Positions 8,975 through 18,370 of a stretch of DNA of 39,160 bases are shown piece after piece (the first letter of the stretch is position 1; every line of letters begins with the position of its first letter). Source of the stretch: Deltaproteobacteria bacterium (GTDB lineage: Bacteria; Desulfobacterota; Syntrophobacteria; BM002); assembly GCA_022340745.1 (NCBI GenBank), contig JAJDNL010000103.1:1-39160 (forward strand), in the 5' to 3' direction. The translations under genes and the position numbers were made by a program. Under the pieces are notes generated by a model. That model was not told the DNA's origin. It ran no database searches and was given only the letters and a program-made list of their open reading frames with translations.

Positions 8975-10389
8975 TGGCAAAAGATCCAAGAGTAACACGT
9001 ATAGAAGACCTGCCAGGCCCCAAGAGCAAGGGTGAAATGGATGAGATGAAGATGCCCTATGAGGAGTATTGCAAGAAAATCTTCGACGTGGGCAATGAAC
9101 ACACCAAGCCCATCGCCCTTAAAGGGATTCGGTGGCTGAGCTGTACCATGTATATTTTCACGCCCCACTCTGTGGCCAACCTGGCCGAACTGGGGGCGGA
9201 GGTCATCAAGATCGAGATGCCGAGGATGGGTGACGCCATGCGCCACACATCCCCGTTTAACGAGTGCTACCTCTATCCGCTCCACGACACTCGGCCCATG
9301 ACCGGCACCGGCCTGGGTTTCACCAACGCCAACCCCAACAAGTACTTTCTCACCATGGATTACCACATCCCGGAGATGGTGGATGTCTTTTACGGGCTGG
9401 TGAAAAAATCCGACGGCCTTACCGAGCTTTACCGGCCGGGAACCCTGGACAAGTGGAAGATGAGCTACCGGTACCTGAGTGAAATCAACCCCCGGTTCAT
9501 CTATGTCTGGGGCGGCGGTTTCGGCTACGGCCCCAAGATCTTCGGCGGTTCCTACGACATCCTGGGCCAGGCCCACGCCGGACTCGCCTCCATAACCGGT
9601 ATGCACGAGTTCATGGGCGGCCATGCAACCAAGCAGACCAACTGGGTCATTGACTGGCAATCCGGCAACCTGATCACCTGCTCAATCCTGGCGGCCATTC
9701 ACCATCGGAGAAAGACGGGGCTAGGCACCATGATCGAGTTCTCCCAGGTACAGGTGCCGACCCGGATGCTGGGACACACCTTGCCCATGTATGGCAAGTT
9801 CGGTATCGTCCGCCAGCGCTGGGGCAATTGGGACACCCAACTGGCAGTGCACGGCATCATCCTGTGCGGCAAGTCCGATTTTCCGGATGCCGACAATCCG
9901 CAGGACAAGTTCTGTGCCCGCTATGCCATGGTCAGTGCCTTCCAGGATCAGGACTTTGCAGAGCTCTGCGCCATAACCGGGAACAAGGACCTTGTGGACA
10001 AGTACAAGGCCCACAAGGACCGGGCCGAAGGCGAGGCTCAGGTGGAGATCTATGCCGCCCTGGAAAACTGGGCTGCGGACAAGTCCAGGTCCGAAGTCTG
10101 CAAGATCCTGAACGATGCAGGCCTCCTGGCCGAACCGGTTCGAAACGACCGCGAGACTTACGAGAGCCCGCACTTCAGGGAGAGAGGCACGGTCCGTTGG
10201 CTTGACGATCCCCTCTTTGGAGATATGCTCCTCCACGCCGGTTACAGTTGTGGCCTGATGGAAAAAACTCCGAGAAGGATCAACTGGCACTGGCGCCCGG
10301 TTGGTGCGGATAACAAGAAAATCTATCGTGACATGCTCGGCGTTCCGCTCTCTCAAATCCAAGAGTGGTATGACAAGGCCTGGATATAA
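8974..10389 (+). CDS. Class III CoA-transferase, subunit 2
   Basis: 471 aa; [86 protein letters not shown]; 1-nt overlap (taATG) with subunit 1. Confidence 0.87.
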   Translation: MAKDPRVTRIEDLPGPKSKGEMDEMKMPYEEYCKKIFDVGNEHTKPIALKGIRWLSCTMYIFTPHSVANLAELGAEVIKIEMPRMGDAMRHTSPFNECYLYPLHDTRPMTGTGLGFTNANPNKYFLTMDYHIPEMVDVFYGLVKKSDGLTELYRPGTLDKWKMSYRYLSEINPRFIYVWGGGFGYGPKIFGGSYDILGQAHAGLASITGMHEFMGGHATKQTNWVIDWQSGNLITCSILAAIHHRRKTGLGTMIEFSQVQVPTRMLGHTLPMYGKFGIVRQRWGNWDTQLAVHGIILCGKSDFPDADNPQDKFCARYAMVSAFQDQDFAELCAITGNKDLVDKYKAHKDRAEGEAQVEIYAALENWAADKSRSEVCKILNDAGLLAEPVRNDRETYESPHFRERGTVRWLDDPLFGDMLLHAGYSCGLMEKTPRRINWHWRPVGADNKKIYRDMLGVPLSQIQEWYDKAWI

Positions 10390-10403
10390 AAGGAGGGATC
10401 ACT

Positions 10404-10889
10404 GTGTGTGATATAATCTGGTGTAAAAAAGAAGTTGATGGCAAAGACTGTGACACTATCAACTACCTGGACCCCTACTGTTTCTGGAACTGGGAAGGCA
10501 CGATCAACTGTGCCGAGTGCAAAACGGTGTACTACATCCACATGATCCAGGGTTTCATGTACAAGGGTCCGGAGGAAAGACCCGGCGAGGAGCCCGACAC
10601 CATGCCGCTTTATGCGGATAAGCCCTTCGAGGCCTATGACAACTACAGACCCGGTGTCGAGGGCCGGACCAGACCGTACGAGTGCAAGCCAAGGTCTTGG
10701 TTGACCGGCGTTGCCGACATGGTCAAGTTCAGCATCCGGGGCAGACCGGTGCGCGGCTGGCGTCCGCAACCGCCCTCTGCCGGTTTGGCCGGAAGCTTTG
10801 GCTTCAACTGGGATATTCAGAAACTTTCGCCCGAGATCTGGGAGGAGTACCAAGAGAAAATGGCGAAAGGCGAAGTCAAGGAGTGGTAA
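10404..10889 (+). CDS. Cys-rich hypothetical protein (161 aa), GTG start
   Basis: Strong RBS aggaggg; cysteines C2, C7, C15, C25 and INCAEC knuckle; same operon spacing. Confidence 0.75.
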   Translation: MCDIIWCKKEVDGKDCDTINYLDPYCFWNWEGTINCAECKTVYYIHMIQGFMYKGPEERPGEEPDTMPLYADKPFEAYDNYRPGVEGRTRPYECKPRSWLTGVADMVKFSIRGRPVRGWRPQPPSAGLAGSFGFNWDIQKLSPEIWEEYQEKMAKGEVKEW

Positions 10890-10908
10890 CTAGAGAAAGG
10901 AGTGTCAC

Positions 10909-11142
10909 ATGGCAGAGTTAACACCTGAAGAGTTTCTGGATACCGTATTGATTCCGGAAAAACAAAGTGACCATATATGCTGGAACTGCCGGGGCTTGAA
11001 GCCGGTTCTCAAGGGCTCCAAGTTTCCGCCCGCAGACATTATCGGTTGGTGCATGAAGATCCACTGGCCCCATTACTGGTGCGTAGCGGATTTCAACGTG
11101 GTCAAGAAGTGCTATGCCTTCGAGGAGAGAAAGAAAGGCTAG
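10909..11142 (+). CDS. Small Cys-rich, putative metal or Fe-S-binding protein (77 aa)
   Basis: HICWNCRG...GWCMKIHWPHYWC...KKCYAFE; RBS aaaggag; operonic. Confidence 0.75.
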   Translation: MAELTPEEFLDTVLIPEKQSDHICWNCRGLKPVLKGSKFPPADIIGWCMKIHWPHYWCVADFNVVKKCYAFEERKKG

Positions 11143-11143
11143 C

Positions 11144-11425
11144 ATGGAAGAAAACGTCCACCAGGAACTCGAGGTTCTCAAGCAGATGATGCAGAACTGG
11201 AAGAGGGGTTATCTCGGCTGGGCATCCCCGGACGGGGATAACCATCACGTGCTGCTGGAATTCACCGAAGAGATCCAGGAGCAAGTTTACCCCTACGTGA
11301 CCAGATTGCGTGAAACGGAACATCTCAGCGATGCTGAGGCCAAAGAGTTCATGGATTACTGCTACCGCCAGGTTGAAGATCTTCGCGACCAGTTGCGGCA
11401 AGTGGAAACCGATGAAAGTGAATAA
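11144..11425 (+). CDS. Small hypothetical protein (93 aa)
   Basis: Starts at internal ATG 11144 (MEENVHQELEVLKQMM) immediately after the upstream stop; operonic. Confidence 0.7.
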   Translation: MEENVHQELEVLKQMMQNWKRGYLGWASPDGDNHHVLLEFTEEIQEQVYPYVTRLRETEHLSDAEAKEFMDYCYRQVEDLRDQLRQVETDESE

Positions 11426-11436
11426 GGAGGTTTAAT

Positions 11437-11859
11437 ATGCCTGAAAAATGTCGAGTGGTGGTCTGCGGCTTCGATCCCATGCTCGTAAAGGCTTATGCAG
11501 CTGCCAACATGAGAGCCTGTTGGTGGCACATACCCGACGCGCTTTACGAGGAATTTGACATGAAGCCGGGAATGAAGGTTTCCGGCAAGCTGCTCAAGAT
11601 TTACTCCGGGAAAACCGGTGAGGAAGAAGCAGCACCCGATGAAACGTTTGAGTGGGAGTGTGCCAAGGAGACCGGCCGTGTCGTCTTGCTGCCGTCTGAC
11701 GTGATCACCAAATTCAAGCTCACGGAGTTTCATTTCATCGAGATGAACATTGACAAGATTGATGGCAAAGACGTCGCCCCCGGGAAAGAAGTGCAGAGCA
11801 AGAACTGGTGGCCGGATGACAAGATGAAGCTGGATTTCGTCTTGGATTACATCGAGTAG
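11437..11859 (+). CDS. Hypothetical protein (140 aa), putative beta-rich fold
   Basis: MPEKCRVVVCGFDPMLVKAYAAANMRACWW; RBS aaggagg; end of operon. Confidence 0.75.
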   Translation: MPEKCRVVVCGFDPMLVKAYAAANMRACWWHIPDALYEEFDMKPGMKVSGKLLKIYSGKTGEEEAAPDETFEWECAKETGRVVLLPSDVITKFKLTEFHFIEMNIDKIDGKDVAPGKEVQSKNWWPDDKMKLDFVLDYIE

Positions 11860-11884
11860 CCACCATAAACCCATAACCTCAATA

Positions 11885-11912
11885 CCCTCTCCCCCGCTCG
11901 CGGGGGAGAGGG
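11885..11912 (+). terminator. Perfect hairpin (possible terminator or repeat) after CoA-transferase operon
   Basis: CCCTCTCCCCCG-CTCG-CGGGGGAGAGGG; no strong T-tract. Confidence 0.45.
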
Positions 11913-12000
11913 TGACTATAAGCAGGCCATAGTGGGGAGGCCTGCTGCCTTCGCCGAGGCTTCGGCAGGCAGGCTATGCCTCCCCACACCAAAGTTGTGT

Positions 12001-12042
12001 CCCCCTCTCCTGCAATGGTTTACCAGGGGAGGGGGATTTTTT
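12001..12042 (+). terminator. Rho-independent terminator
   Basis: CCCCCTCTCCTG...CAGGGGAGGGGG followed by ATTTTTT. Confidence 0.7.
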
Positions 12043-12122
12043 GTGGCTTGAGAATCCCTTTTGTTTAGTCTATTATTGGCGGTCTACTTTCAAAAAAATT
12101 GAGCAGTCTAAAGGGAGTGAAC

Positions 12123-13406
12123 ATGACAAAGGAAAAGAAAGAGGGTGGGAAGTTTGAGTTTCCAGAGGAGTTTGATCCCATTAAAGAAGGGGTCCTGCCG
12201 GCCGAGTTAGAACCGGATCACCCGGGCTGGCTGTCTATCGCAGAGATTATGAAGATATCAGATCCGGTCTTTGCAAAGAGCATGTTTCTTATCGGCTATG
12301 GAGAATCCAGCAATGTCTATGTCCTTGCAGGTGACTACCTGACCATCGTCGATCCGGGAAATGATTATACCGTTTTTGCTGAGCTTGAAAAAATGGGATT
12401 CAATCCCCTGGATATCAAGAAGGTGGTGGTTACTCACGGGCACCGGGACCACTGTATGGGCGTATTCGAGCTGTTGAGGTACCCCCCCATCTATGAAAAT
12501 AAAGAGATCGAGATTATCAACCACGAAGGAGGTCCTCAGGAATTTCAAAGAATCCTTGAAGAGCAAGGGTTCGCCCTGACCCAAGTAAAGGGCGGAGAAA
12601 CCCTTGAACTGAGCGGCTTTGACTGGGAAGTGATTCACACTCCCGGCCATACCATTGACGGTATCTGTTTGTATCACGGGCCAACAAAAACCGTCGTCAC
12701 CGGGGACACAGTACTACCGCACTCTATTGGGGATGCTGACAAAACCGCCGGAGGAAGGCTGGATCATTACTTGTACGGGCTCAAGCAATTGCTGAAAAAG
12801 GACATTGAAAACATACTCCCCGGCCACGGTGTTCCCGTGGCGGCCACCGGCAGGCGCACCGTGGAGGAGACCTACGAGGGTGTGATGATGAGGGTCATAG
12901 AGGTCGAGCCGGATTCCAAAACAACCTGGATGGAGGGAGCTTCCTTGCTGGCTGAAAAAGGGCTGTTGGAAGAGGTTGTCTATTGCTGCGACAAGGAGCT
13001 GGCCCTCAGACCGGGAAAATTATCAGCCTCGCAGTTGAAGGCATTTGCCCTGAACGACATGGGCAGGTGTGAAGAGGCTATTGAGATCTTAGATCAGATC
13101 CTGGCAGAGCAAAGCGACAATGTACACGCCCTTGCCGCAAAAGGTCACGCTCTGCTGGGACTGCAGAAGTATGATGAGAGTATACAATACTTTGATGACG
13201 CTCTGGAGATAAACCCGGAGATCAAGGAAGCCCAGGTATTCAAAGGTATGGCCTTGTACTTTTTGGGCAAATATGATGAGGCCATGGAGATAGAACCATT
13301 CAAAGCCGAGTTCATGGAACGATTCAAGACTGAAATTGACAAGCGGCAGCAAGAAAAAGAGCAGGATGATAATGCACCCGGAGGAGAAGAGACAAATGAA
13401 GGATGA
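12123..13406 (+). CDS. MBL-fold metallo-hydrolase with C-terminal TPR repeats
   Basis: VVVTHGHRDHCMGVFELL (HxHxDH), VIHTPGHTIDGICLY, VVTGDTVLP, ILPGHGVPV; TPR-like C-terminus (ALAAKGHALLGLQKYDESIQYFDDALEINPE); start at internal ATG. Confidence 0.85.
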   Translation: MTKEKKEGGKFEFPEEFDPIKEGVLPAELEPDHPGWLSIAEIMKISDPVFAKSMFLIGYGESSNVYVLAGDYLTIVDPGNDYTVFAELEKMGFNPLDIKKVVVTHGHRDHCMGVFELLRYPPIYENKEIEIINHEGGPQEFQRILEEQGFALTQVKGGETLELSGFDWEVIHTPGHTIDGICLYHGPTKTVVTGDTVLPHSIGDADKTAGGRLDHYLYGLKQLLKKDIENILPGHGVPVAATGRRTVEETYEGVMMRVIEVEPDSKTTWMEGASLLAEKGLLEEVVYCCDKELALRPGKLSASQLKAFALNDMGRCEEAIEILDQILAEQSDNVHALAAKGHALLGLQKYDESIQYFDDALEINPEIKEAQVFKGMALYFLGKYDEAMEIEPFKAEFMERFKTEIDKRQQEKEQDDNAPGGEETNEG

Positions 13407-13587
13407 GTATGTAACCCTGTTTGAGGCTGCAAAAGATCTGGTAACCTACATTGATAAAGAGGATGTTTTTGACAAAGCCGCTGACATGGGATGCGGCGGT
13501 TTCGACACCTATCAATCGGACGCCTTTTATGATTTAATTGCCGAGGCCAGAAAAGCCCTCAGCGACGTTGAGACTACATTTGAATAA
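13396..13587 (+). CDS. Small hypothetical protein (63 aa)
   Basis: MKDEYVTLFEAAKDLVTYIDKEDVFDKAADMG; start overlaps upstream CDS end, RBS ggaggag. Confidence 0.6.
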   Translation: MKDEYVTLFEAAKDLVTYIDKEDVFDKAADMGCGGFDTYQSDAFYDLIAEARKALSDVETTFE

Positions 13588-13623
13588 TCCGGATAGTGCA
13601 ACTCACTATGGTAGGGGGCGAAT

Positions 13624-13863
13624 ATGGCGATAGAGGAAATCACCTATGAAGAGTTCATGAACAAGATAGATGAGATTGAAAAGCGATATTTGTCCGACGA
13701 GGAAGGTTTTCCCGAGGGCGCCAAGGAGAAAGGACTAGAGATCTGCGAAAAATTCCGGCGAGAAGTGGAAGAGCAAGGTCCTGAAAACTTTGAATATTAT
13801 ATTGATACCATTTATGGACTGCCCTTGCACAAACCCAAAGAACGGAAAGAAAGTGAAGAATGA
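13624..13863 (+). CDS. Small hypothetical protein (79 aa)
   Basis: RBS agggggcgaat; acidic/charged coding-like composition. Confidence 0.55.
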   Translation: MAIEEITYEEFMNKIDEIEKRYLSDEEGFPEGAKEKGLEICEKFRREVEEQGPENFEYYIDTIYGLPLHKPKERKESEE

Positions 13864-14074
13864 GCTGGATCTTAATCCTCATGCTCACCGCCTAATGAAA
13901 AAAGAGAACATTCAATACGTTAATTGTGCCCACTGTGGAGTGCGGGTACGTTTAGAGGAAGCCGTGTCCTACGAATGTCGCCTTCTCTATGGCGAGCACT
14001 ACCATTGTAGAGAATGTGATCCCGATGGGGTTTGGGATTGCGTCAGTCATGATTTTGACACCGACCTCCACTGA
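13853..14074 (+). CDS. Small zinc-ribbon-like hypothetical protein (GTG start)
   Basis: VKNELDLNPHAHRLMKKENIQYVNCAHCGVRVRLEE...YHCRECDPDG; overlaps upstream stop. Confidence 0.55.
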   Translation: MKNELDLNPHAHRLMKKENIQYVNCAHCGVRVRLEEAVSYECRLLYGEHYHCRECDPDGVWDCVSHDFDTDLH

Positions 14075-14138
14075 GAGAACTTCACCTTTCTTGTTTTCCC
14101 ACATTGATACATTGATAAACCTAGGAGCGGGACCGCAG

Positions 14139-14408
14139 TTAACCGTGAGGCGGTGCGAAGAGGGATATTTCCAGCGGGTGGTCAGCGGCAAGTCGGGCTG
14201 CTTTGCTCTCCAGATCCTTCAGCCTTTTCTGCAAATACTTCACTTTGGCTACGAGATACTCGCTGTCAGATTCTTTTTTATAATCCTCCTCAGCACCACG
14301 AAGGAGGATCCGGATTTCAAGGTACTCTCTCTCAATGAGCCGGACTTCCTTCTGATAGTTCTGGAACTCTTCCATCTCCCTTACATCATCATAAAGCCAC
14401 ATGGACAT
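14139..14408 (-). CDS. Small coiled-coil hypothetical protein (89 aa)
   Basis: Charged heptad-like sequence MSMWLYDDVREMEEFQNYQKEVRLIEREYLEIRILLRG; intergenic otherwise. Confidence 0.5.
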   Translation of the reverse strand: MSMWLYDDVREMEEFQNYQKEVRLIEREYLEIRILLRGAEEDYKKESDSEYLVAKVKYLQKRLKDLESKAARLAADHPLEISLFAPPHG

Positions 14409-14619
14409 GGGGAACTCCTGATTAACATTATCGCGGCGCGGGTGATAGGCATCGAAGCACGGAAATATCTCTTGTCATTAGTAAGCTAAAGTATAACACC
14501 AGCGAATGAAAATGGCGAGTGGACTAATAAGCTTATTGCCTTGAAGGCGTACCCACGGTGCTGGTGGCAAGTTTGGCTTATCATGTAAAGTAACCAAGCT
14601 GCGGGAACACAACCGCGCA

Positions 14620-14795
14620 GCAAAATCCCCCTCGATCCCCACATTCGGCGAGACCTGTCGACGAGCTCAAGTCGTGTCGCTCATGTCGAGCCGCTTTAGA
14701 AAAGGGGGGGAGATAATTGCTTGCCTGTGAGAAATCCCAGGTAAAGCCCCCCTTTTGTAAAGGGGGGGTTGGGGGGATTTCGTTTCCGGGCATGG
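14620..14795. repeat. Intergenic repeat with G-run/C-run arms
   Basis: aatccccctcgatcccc ... agaaaagggggggagata ... aaagcccccttttgtaaagggggggttggggggatttcg. Confidence 0.6.
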
Positions 14796-14971
14796 CTTTC
14801 GTCTCAGCACAGGCGTCGCTTCTAGGAGGTGCCACCCTCTCGGGTGACTCATAGAGCAGAGACACCGGCTGTACTGGAGGATCTTTAACGCTTTCAAACT
14901 GAAAAAACTTCCATCAACACTACCATCTTTGCTATCCTGGCCGTGAGAACCTAAAAGATGTTGTAGAAATC

Positions 14972-15805
14972 GTGAGGTGCGGCAAGGTGAAGGAGAAAAC
15001 GAAAAAGCTTAAACTAGCGGTGCTGATCTCAGGGGGTGGCACGAATCTCCAGGCCATGATTGACCACATTGAGGCTGGCAAACTGGATGCTGAAATCAGC
15101 GTGGTGGTGAGCAATAATCCCGACGCCGATGGCTTGATCAGGGCTCAGAAGCACGGAGTTCCCACTGCCATAGTGGATTACAGAAATTATGGCAAGAAGT
15201 CTCTTCCAGAAATTGTCAAAGGCACTCTTCCGAAGGAATTCGATGAGGTTGTCAACCGGCAGCGTATCTATTCGGGTCTTCCAGATGGGGAAGTAAAGGA
15301 TCGGTTAGCGCGATTAGTACTGGCGGAACAGGAGGTTTTAGCACTTTTGAAACCGCTGAATCCTGATCTCATCTGTCTGGCGGGGTTCATGCGGTTAATC
15401 TCTCCCTATTTCATCGGCCACTACAATACCAAAGACCGCTACAGGATCATGAATATTCACCCGGCTCTCCTCCCTGCTTTTCCTGGAACCGACGGGTATG
15501 GAGACTCTTTCTCGTACGGTTGCAGGTTCGGGGGGGTCACAGTCCATTTCGTAGACGAGGGAGAAGACACCGGTCCCATTATTGCCCAGGCCATCTATCC
15601 CATCTGGCCGGAAGACACCGTGGAGGTGATACGAAAGCGGGGACTCGAACTTGAATATGCTATTTACTCGCAATCTATCCAGTGGATGGCACAGGGAGAT
15701 TTGAAGCTGGTGAGTGGAGAAGATGGCAGGCCGCAGGTGCGCATTCTTGATCCGAAGTATCCCAAGTTCATTGAGCAGCTAACACAGCAGGCCTTCTCGC
15801 GCTAA
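14972..15805 (+). CDS. purN: Phosphoribosylglycinamide formyltransferase
   Basis: LAVLISGGGTNLQAMIDHIEAG, LAGFMRLISPYFIG, NIHPALLPAFPGTDGYG, VHFVDEGEDTGPIIAQ. Confidence 0.9.
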   Translation: MRCGKVKEKTKKLKLAVLISGGGTNLQAMIDHIEAGKLDAEISVVVSNNPDADGLIRAQKHGVPTAIVDYRNYGKKSLPEIVKGTLPKEFDEVVNRQRIYSGLPDGEVKDRLARLVLAEQEVLALLKPLNPDLICLAGFMRLISPYFIGHYNTKDRYRIMNIHPALLPAFPGTDGYGDSFSYGCRFGGVTVHFVDEGEDTGPIIAQAIYPIWPEDTVEVIRKRGLELEYAIYSQSIQWMAQGDLKLVSGEDGRPQVRILDPKYPKFIEQLTQQAFSR

Positions 15806-15966
15806 CCAGATTTCTTAGGCCGTCCTGTGGGAGCGGCTTTTAGCCGCGAAAAGGATGCATAATTTAGTTCCCTTGAGAAATATCATAGAATATAGGACGT
15901 TAGAATTCTCAGATTTAATCTCACATCCCACATCTCACATCGTCTTCTTAGGGAAAGGAGATTGTC

Positions 15967-16704
15967 GTGGCACTATACAAAAAGGGATTAGCCTTCAGGT
16001 ATGTGCAGGAGACCAAGTATTCTCGAGAGCGAGCTCCTAAAGATAATCTCGGTTCTATGCCTTCACCTGATCAATTCAAAACCTACCGTGGTGCGGAGCG
16101 CGTGCAGTTACCGCAGCCAGATTTTAACGAATCTGCCGATCTGTGGCATTGCCTGGCAAGAAGGAGATCTGAGCGCAATACAACCCAGGAGCCTCTCAGC
16201 TTGGAGGAGCTCGCAAAAGTCTTGTGGGCAGCCCAGGGCATAACAGCTCGGGCGGGGATATACTTGCTCAGAACCGCACCTTCGGCAGGCGCCCTTTATC
16301 CATTTGAGACCTATATCTACATTGACAGGGTTGAGGGAGTATCGCAGGGGATCTACCATTTTGACGTGGCGGATTTCGAGCTGGAGTGTTTACAGGAGGG
16401 TAATTTCAATGGCGCCTTTACTGCTGCCAGTTTGGGTCAGCCAGTAGTTCGCAAAGCGGCGGTGGTGCTTATCTGGACTGCTATGATGCTCAGGTGTATG
16501 GTGAAATATCGCGAAAGGGCAGTGAGATACATTGGCATGGACCTTGGCCATGTCTGCCAAAATGTGCAGTTGGCAGCCACAGCTCTGGGACTTGGTTCCT
16601 GCCCCATAGGCGCCTTTTACGATGACGAAATGAACAAGCTTGTGGAGGTGGACGGTGAAGAAGAGACGGTCCTCTATATGATCACAGTAGGGAAGCTGGG
16701 GTAA
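15967..16704 (+). CDS. SagB/ThcOx-type nitroreductase-family protein
   Basis: RRSERNTTQEPLSLEELAKVLWAAQGIT, APSAGALYPFETYIYI, ALGLGSCPIGAFYDDEMNKL. Confidence 0.87.
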   Translation: MALYKKGLAFRYVQETKYSRERAPKDNLGSMPSPDQFKTYRGAERVQLPQPDFNESADLWHCLARRRSERNTTQEPLSLEELAKVLWAAQGITARAGIYLLRTAPSAGALYPFETYIYIDRVEGVSQGIYHFDVADFELECLQEGNFNGAFTAASLGQPVVRKAAVVLIWTAMMLRCMVKYRERAVRYIGMDLGHVCQNVQLAATALGLGSCPIGAFYDDEMNKLVEVDGEEETVLYMITVGKLG

Positions 16705-17405
16705 GGACCCGCATGGAGCATGGGGCATGGAGCATGGGGAAAAAGACAGAGATCAGACGTCAGCACTCAGAGGACAGACGACAGAGGACAGAGTACAGAG
16801 AGATTTTCAAAGTTTCAACTTCAAACATAAAAGTGGTACATTGATTACACACATAGTTTTTTATCCTGATCCCTGGCCCCTGAACCCTGATCCCAACGTT
16901 ACGCTTTGAACGAGTTCGCCGAAGGAGAACGATTGAACGACTTCAACGGTTTCAACGATTCAACGTTCACCGTTTACCGTTAACTCCTATCTCCTGGCTA
17001 CTGACTACTTTTTTTAACTTTTTATCCAAGAAGGGAATCTTTTTGATAGCGCTTGGCCAGCCTATACTTGCTGCAGACAAATTTCCCCCTGACGTATCGA
17101 GCCCGCATTTTTTTTCGGCACCGAATTCCGTGCGAGAGGATAGTAACGTATTTACAGGTCTTGCAAATCTCAGGAATCCTCACCCTTCATCTCCACGCTT
17201 ATTTTTACTCTGAGCGTCACAAACTATGATGCAAAAATCGTGCAGAACTGGGCTTTCAGCCCAGGCATAGCGCAAAGAGCATAGCGCACAACGTTCAGGA
17301 TTTTATCTGGAGTGGATTGTTGACCCTAATACAAAGGCAGAAAGACCAGAAGAGTGGCTGTTTCAATTAGATGAGAAGGATACGCTCTGCGCTTAGCGCC
17401 ATGCG

Positions 17406-18281
17406 CTATGCGAAGTCCGCTAGGACTTCTATAATGGGTGGGATAAGTGCGGTGGCAAGGTCGGTGCGGGATCCGCCCCCTAAAACCACTTCCAGACGGC
17501 CATCGGTCACCCCGTCTGCGGTTTCTTTCATGAAGTGGGCAATGTCCAAGTAGCACGCTTTGCTGAGCCCCAGGCTGCCGTAATCTCCCTTGTGGGTGTC
17601 GAAACCGAAATACCAGAAGATGAGATCTGGTTTGAAATCAGCCACCCGAGGACCGAACTCTTCTCTTACCTTGTTGGCGTAGGCCTCATCCACATTGTCA
17701 GGGGCTTTACCCCAAAATCCCCAAAAACCACCGGGTGCAGGAACGTCTACCTTGGTACCGTCTTCTGAACAGGTCTCCATGCCGCAAAAGCAAACGTGAA
17801 GGACGTCAGAATCATTCTTGAGCAGATCGCGGGTACCATCACCGTGGTGGGCATCTGTATCAAGGATGGCGAAGCGTTGAATATTGTGTATCTCTCGCAG
17901 GTAAGTGATGGTGATTACCACATCATTGAAACAGCAGAAGCCGCCAAAATAATCTCTGCCAGAATGATGACCACCGGCACCAATGAGGGCGAAACCGTTA
18001 TAAATCTCTCCAGTGCAGATTTTTTCTCCGGCTAGGACCACGCCACCAACTGAGTGCCAGCCAGTGGAGCAAAGGGGATCACTTTCCACGCCACGGATAA
18101 GTTCGGGAGTGTGCACCTTGAGGATCCATTCTTCCTCGATGGCTGGCGATTCGTAGAGAACAACGTTGTCACGGGCCAGCAAATAATCAATGGCCCCGGG
18201 AAAATCCTCCAGTCGAGATCCGCGGGTGAGATAACTTCGTCGGCTGAAGCTGGGATGGTAGAAGACACCGGTTTTTTTCAT
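17406..18281 (-). CDS. Histone deacetylase superfamily protein (acetoin utilisation/acetylpolyamine amidohydrolase-like)
   Basis: GGHHSGRDYFGGFCCFNDVVI, ILDTDAHHGDGTRDLL, PDLIFWYFGFDTHKGD. Confidence 0.87.
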   Translation of the reverse strand: MKKTGVFYHPSFSRRSYLTRGSRLEDFPGAIDYLLARDNVVLYESPAIEEEWILKVHTPELIRGVESDPLCSTGWHSVGGVVLAGEKICTGEIYNGFALIGAGGHHSGRDYFGGFCCFNDVVITITYLREIHNIQRFAILDTDAHHGDGTRDLLKNDSDVLHVCFCGMETCSEDGTKVDVPAPGGFWGFWGKAPDNVDEAYANKVREEFGPRVADFKPDLIFWYFGFDTHKGDYGSLGLSKACYLDIAHFMKETADGVTDGRLEVVLGGGSRTDLATALIPPIIEVLADFA

Positions 18282-18370
18282 GAGATCCTCATTTGTGAGT
18301 ACGAGAGTAAAGCAGTTGAACCAGGTAGATCAGGTAGATCACAGAGCAAAGTAACCTCTATTAATTTCGA

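Noticed and set aside
7754-8998. 414-aa minus-strand ORF antisense to CoA-transferase subunit 1
   Set aside because: Low-complexity Leu/Val/Gly/His-rich translation typical of antisense frames opposite a GC3-rich gene; the plus-strand frame has clear family motifs and RBS.
8971-10362. Minus-strand ORFs antisense to CoA-transferase subunit 2
   Set aside because: Same GC3 artefact; no recognisable domain.
10909-11142. 77-aa Cys protein as a benzylsuccinate synthase small subunit
   Set aside because: Cys layout is only suggestive and there is no glycyl-radical catalytic subunit or activase in the window.
14581-14897. Short minus-strand ORFs containing PPTPPLQKGG-type peptides
   Set aside because: These are translations of the C/G-run intergenic repeat, not real proteins.
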